Source: Lingula anatina
Taxonomy: Eukaryota; Brachiopoda; Lingulata; Lingulida; Lingulidae
Assembly (NCBI RefSeq): GCF_001039355.2
Contig: NW_019774848.1
Coordinates: 166,964 to 230,963, forward strand
Reading direction: 5' to 3'
DNA length: 64,000 bases
Of the stretch, positions 60,601 to 64,000 are shown piece after piece. The notes under the pieces are model-generated. The model was not told where the DNA came from. It did no database searches and saw only the letters and a list, made by a program, of their open reading frames with translations. The position numbers and the translations under genes were made by a program. Position 1 is the first letter of the stretch; every line of letters starts with the position of its first letter.

Positions 60601-62792
60601 GTGCCCACTATGACAGTACTGAGGAGAGCAGTAATAAAGGAGTTCATCCGACATTTAGTATGGCTGTTTTACTGGTCTCTTTGTAGGCCCCCTTTTTACT
60701 GAAAGTTCTTGGCTCTTGAAAAAATCATATCTGTATAGAATTTGATGCTTGAATATAGAGGCATTTATATTAGACTACAAAAAAAGCTGTTTTAGTATTT
60801 GTGTGTGTGTGCGTGTATATGTTGTGTGTACCAGATTTGACTGCCTTCCACTCTAACAGCTGGTATAAATCTCTCCCTGTGACTCAAGTCATCCACTCTA
60901 GTACCAGTACACTACTCTCAGTGGTGCTGGCCGTGGATACACATTTCTACAGCAGGGAGACTGGTATAAACTAGGGCACACGGCTCCAGGTTGTTCTATA
61001 AGCCAGGCAGCCTGCAGGTGACTTGTCTGTACTTCCTGATGGCTGCAGGGGGACAGGCCAGTGGTAGGTGATAAGGGGAGGGGGGGGGGGACTAAAACTG
61101 GACAGGTCATTGGCCCCATTCAGAATAGGGGACTAACTAGTCCGAGGATCAAATATGACCAACCCACTTGGATACCTCCCCACGGAGAATCTATTCAGTG
61201 TCTATTAGCGGATTAGACGGCAAGCTTTGTAGTGGGTCGCCATATTTGACACTTGGACTTGTTAGTCCCCTATTCTGAATGGGGCCTTAGAGGTAGTACT
61301 GATAGCTATTTGGGGATGATCGGGAAATTTCACTGCCATGGAATGTAAGACACTATGCACATTTACCTGGAGTTCTCATTGAGTTTGTAAGTTATCGCTG
61401 CAGTACATTGTAGAATTGTTTTTTACATCATTTGCTATGAATCGTATGGTTAATGTTGGAAGGTATCACAAGAAATGTTTTTTGTCCTTCTGCCAGGATA
61501 TGTTCAGTTTAGTTAGGAATTGAAAAAAATAATTGGCCACATTACAAAATGATTGACATTTTATAAGATTTTTTATAGAATTGTAATTTTAAGTGGTATA
61601 GTTTTTAAAATGGAAAATTCACAGATTCATAGAGCTAGGATGCCTGTTTTTCATGCAGAATAAGTTATTTTTAAGCAAAGGGAACTTGATTAATTTGCCT
61701 TTCATCATATCCCAACAAGTGGCACAGGGAAAGACAAGAGGAGGGCATATGAGATTACGAGAGATGACGGCCACTCTGCTACAGGACGAGGATTTTGTGT
61801 AGTGGGATGTGTAATATGAATACACAGACTTCATGTACTTGCCTCCATACATGTTGACCTGTAAGAGCAGAGAAAAGCCTGTTTTGTCAAGTTTTATTAA
61901 TTTGACAAAAAGGGTTCTATGTCAGAAGAGGGGGGTGTGTGATGAATGTGCTTGGTTCTTACTCTGTAGGATCAGCTGGTTTGTATTGTGTGTGCCCCTA
62001 TACTTACTGAGCACTGCAGCCATATATTTTTGCCTCTTCAATTTTTCTCCTCAAAAAACCACCAGATTTCAGTGAGTATTGTGACTGTGGTTGTGGTTGA
62101 ACAAAGCTGAGGCAGGCAGAGAGAGGGGTTATTTGGCAGTGTGTAGAGGGACCTCAGCATGTGTGCCAGTGGGTAATGAGGCTTGCTAGGGCACCTGCCC
62201 TGATACTCTCCTCCTCCCCTAACACTGGGCTCTGCTTGAAAAAAAAAGACTTGCTTAGAGAAAAAAAATAGAGCACCAAGTTAAATGATTCAGGCCTGCA
62301 CAGTGCCATAAATGACACAGAGGTCCTGTGCAGTACTGCAGGGCTTGCAGTAGGGCATTAATATTCTGCACCAACAGTGAGCTACACAAGAAAACCTGGA
62401 GGCAGTCTTAGTTCTGACCCTTTTCCTGCATTTTATATTCTAGGGCCGCTATGGATATACCATTGGTGCCAACCTCAACCGTGACGATCATATTCATAGC
62501 TACTTAGACTCCCAGCAGCAGCAGCATGTTGCCTGTGCTAACATTATCGCTGAAGAACTGATTTATCAGGCCACGGACAGCAAGTTCACGGAGGATGGCT
62601 ATGTCAAGATGAACAGAGAGACAGCCAGTCAAAATGGCCGCAGAGGGGGGTACGAAAACCCTATGGATTTATCACGAAGGACAGAGATGAACGGACACGT
62701 TGGCCATAGTTATGAGCAAAGGGATCAAAGTTATATAAATCATAATTCAGTTTCTTCCTCAGTGAGTGTGGCCATTCCGGACCAGTCCCATG
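54643..62792 (+). CDS. Unidentified conserved-looking gene, 5' part (3 coding exons)
   Basis: ATG at 54643, with an in-frame TGA nine bases upstream, opens exon 54643-54672 (MNEAEIYISQ, phase 0). A 33-base micro-exon at 60206-60238 (VLAPPPLYSQW, phase 0 both sides) and exon 62444-62792 follow. The last encodes GRYGYTIGANLNRDDHIHSY, then LDSQQQQHVACANIIAEELI, YQATDSKFTEDGYVKMNRE and a polar Ser/Asn/Arg-rich stretch, leaving by donor CATG|GTAAGT in phase 1. About 137 residues are in view, with no signal peptide or membrane segment; it looks cytoplasmic or nuclear. The gene continues past the right edge. I do not recognise the family. Confidence 0.62.
54673..60205 (+). other. Intron 1 of the unidentified gene
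   Basis: 5.5 kb of AT-rich sequence. Apart from the MITE at 57739-57963 and a poly-G/C run near 58981-59001, no exon or RNA gene was recognised. One N at 55430. Confidence 0.5.
57739..57963. mobile_element. PIF/Harbinger-like MITE, copy D
   Basis: A 225-bp element flanked by TAA (57736-57738 and 57964-57966). Same orientation as copy A and very similar to it (CCCTGGGGGTTCACGCTAAA, AGTCAGCCGAGCG). Confidence 0.76.
60206..60238 (+). CDS. Unidentified gene micro-exon
   Basis: Acceptor ATATTCTCTGCAG, 33 bases, donor AGTGG|GTAAGG. It can be included or skipped without a frame change. The Pro-rich Tyr-containing peptide (APPPLYSQW) runs naturally into GRYGYT. Confidence 0.48.
61112..61286. mobile_element. 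175-bp palindromic MITE, copy 2
   Basis: Near-perfect inverted ends GGCCCCATTCAGAATAGGGG and CCCCTATTCTGAATGGGGCC, continuing through GACTAAC and TCAAATATG for about 50 bases. Same length as copy 1 and inverted relative to it. No clean flanking duplication. Confidence 0.75.
62444..62792 (+). CDS. Unidentified gene exon 3
   Basis: Acceptor TTTTATATTCTAG, 349 bases fully open, balanced codon use unlike the AT-rich flanks, and donor CATG|GTAAGT. The strongest coding signal on this strand at the right end. Confidence 0.78.
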
Positions 62793-63800
62793 GTAAGTAC
62801 AACTAGGGGTTGAAGTTTCAGTCTGTTGAGTATCAGAATGTAAACTTGAGTTTTCTAATCCATCCAATTTATTAGTTAATTTATATGGTTAAAAGACCTA
62901 AATGTGCAGCCTGAAAAATGAGATGAACTTCACTTGACACTGGCGAGAACCCTCTCTGTAGTCAACCATAAGATTGAGGTCACTATGTGAAGGAGGAAAG
63001 TATCTGAAAAAACTACTGACAGATGGGAATTGAGAATTGTGTTTCACCTTGGTTTTTAATCTTAGTCAAGTTCTGATTTTATTCAAAAGAGGTATGAAGC
63101 AATGCCTCTTAATAAAAAAAAAATTTTCAGATCATAAAAGAATGAAAATATGTAAATTTATTTTGCAATTATTATTTTTTTCCAAAACCACTCTGGTCGC
63201 CTGTATGATTCACATTGGCCCCAATATGCAGTTTATAGCAGTTCATCAAGTTTATTACTGTATAAGATATTTAAAAATATCATTTTATTTATGATGATAA
63301 AGTGCAAGTCATCTTTACTCCTCCAATCCTCTAAAATTAGTACCTGATGATTAATACAGGCTTCATATATATTTGTTTTGGTTTTCATTTTGTATAACAT
63401 ATACACATATAAACAATGTTCTGTCTTTTAAATGCAGCTTTTAAAAACTTAAGTTGAGATATATTTAGGTTTGAAATTGGGGATATTTAGATGTCTCTCT
63501 TGTAGGTGTCAATCCAATTACATCAAAAATTTGTCTGTTTTGAGAACTTTTGACAAGGACTTGTGATAGGAGAGAAATGGCTTTCACTTTTCAAGTTCCT
63601 TTTCAACTTCAGAACTGTGCACTATTGGTGAAAAGGGGTTGAATTTGAAAGATTAAGGTTGTTGTTTTAGTTGAACTAACATATATATTGCTTTAATCCA
63701 AAACTTGAACTCATGCATACTGATCAGATTTCTGTGGGGACTGGATTTTAAGTCATCAAATGAAAGAGTTCCTTCAGTGGCAATAAAATTAATATAGCCA
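62793..63800 (+). other. Intron 3 of the unidentified gene (partial)
   Basis: AT-rich; nothing recognised before the minisatellite at the window end. Confidence 0.5.
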
Positions 63801-64000
63801 TAGTGTGTGTGTATATGGATGTGACCCCTGTCCTGTGTATATATGAGTGTGACCCCTGTCCTGTGTGTGTATACAGATGTGACCCCTGTCCTGTGTGTGT
63901 ATATGGATGTGATCCCTGTCCTGTGTGTATATGGATGTGACCCCTGTCCTGTGTGTGTATACAGATGTGACCCCTGTCCTGTGTGTGTATATGGATGTGA
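63801..64000. repeat. ~30-bp minisatellite running off the window
   Basis: About seven copies of a unit such as TATACAGATGTGACCCCTGT plus CCTGTGTGTG. It continues past the window end. Confidence 0.93.

Overview
This is animal nuclear DNA. It is AT-rich and intron-dense, with short exons (33-350 bases, one of 794), GT-AG introns up to 37 kb, many short non-autonomous DNA transposons (MITEs), minisatellites and a reverse-transcriptase relic. There is no operon-like coding. Protein relatedness and genome style suggest a marine invertebrate, probably a lophotrochozoan such as a mollusc; that assignment is inference. Most lines of open reading frame here are chance, and the real genes had to be assembled from exons joined in compatible phase.

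Layout. (1) 1-330: minus-strand non-LTR reverse-transcriptase fragment. (2) 1226-1155 (-): a likely signal-peptide first exon of a gene leaving the window to the left. (3) 3119-6195 (+): a complete five-exon gene for a 150-aa, probably secreted EF-hand protein; its second intron holds a ~1 kb transposon with an assembly gap. (4) 53496-10232 (-): a MINDY-1/2 family (FAM63) K48-ubiquitin deubiquitinase. Eight coding exons give 601 codons with the catalytic Gln, Cys and His in place; only the short terminal exon was not located. (5) 28409-43095 (+): inside the 37-kb MINDY intron, on the opposite strand, a complete eight-exon gene with its own CCAAT and TATA boxes. It encodes a 316-aa signal-peptide-bearing, probably GPI-anchored protein built of three six-cysteine modules, which I cannot assign to a named family. 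(6) 54643 onward (+): the first three coding exons of an unidentified gene, divergent from MINDY and leaving the window to the right.

Accessory content. Four MITE copies have TAA/TTA target duplications (PIF/Harbinger-like), plus one diverged relative. There is a pair of 175-bp palindromic elements with a 190-bp relative, and a pair of ~170-bp CAGGGG-type elements with 5-bp duplications. Single TA-flanked (mariner-like) and CTG-flanked elements also occur, with minisatellites of 50, 55/58, 37, 30 and ~18 bp.

The most interesting content is the nested modular cysteine-rich gene, whose module boundaries coincide with symmetric 1-1 exon pairs. Next are the EF-hand protein with unusually close loop spacing and the apparent alternative starts of the deubiquitinase.
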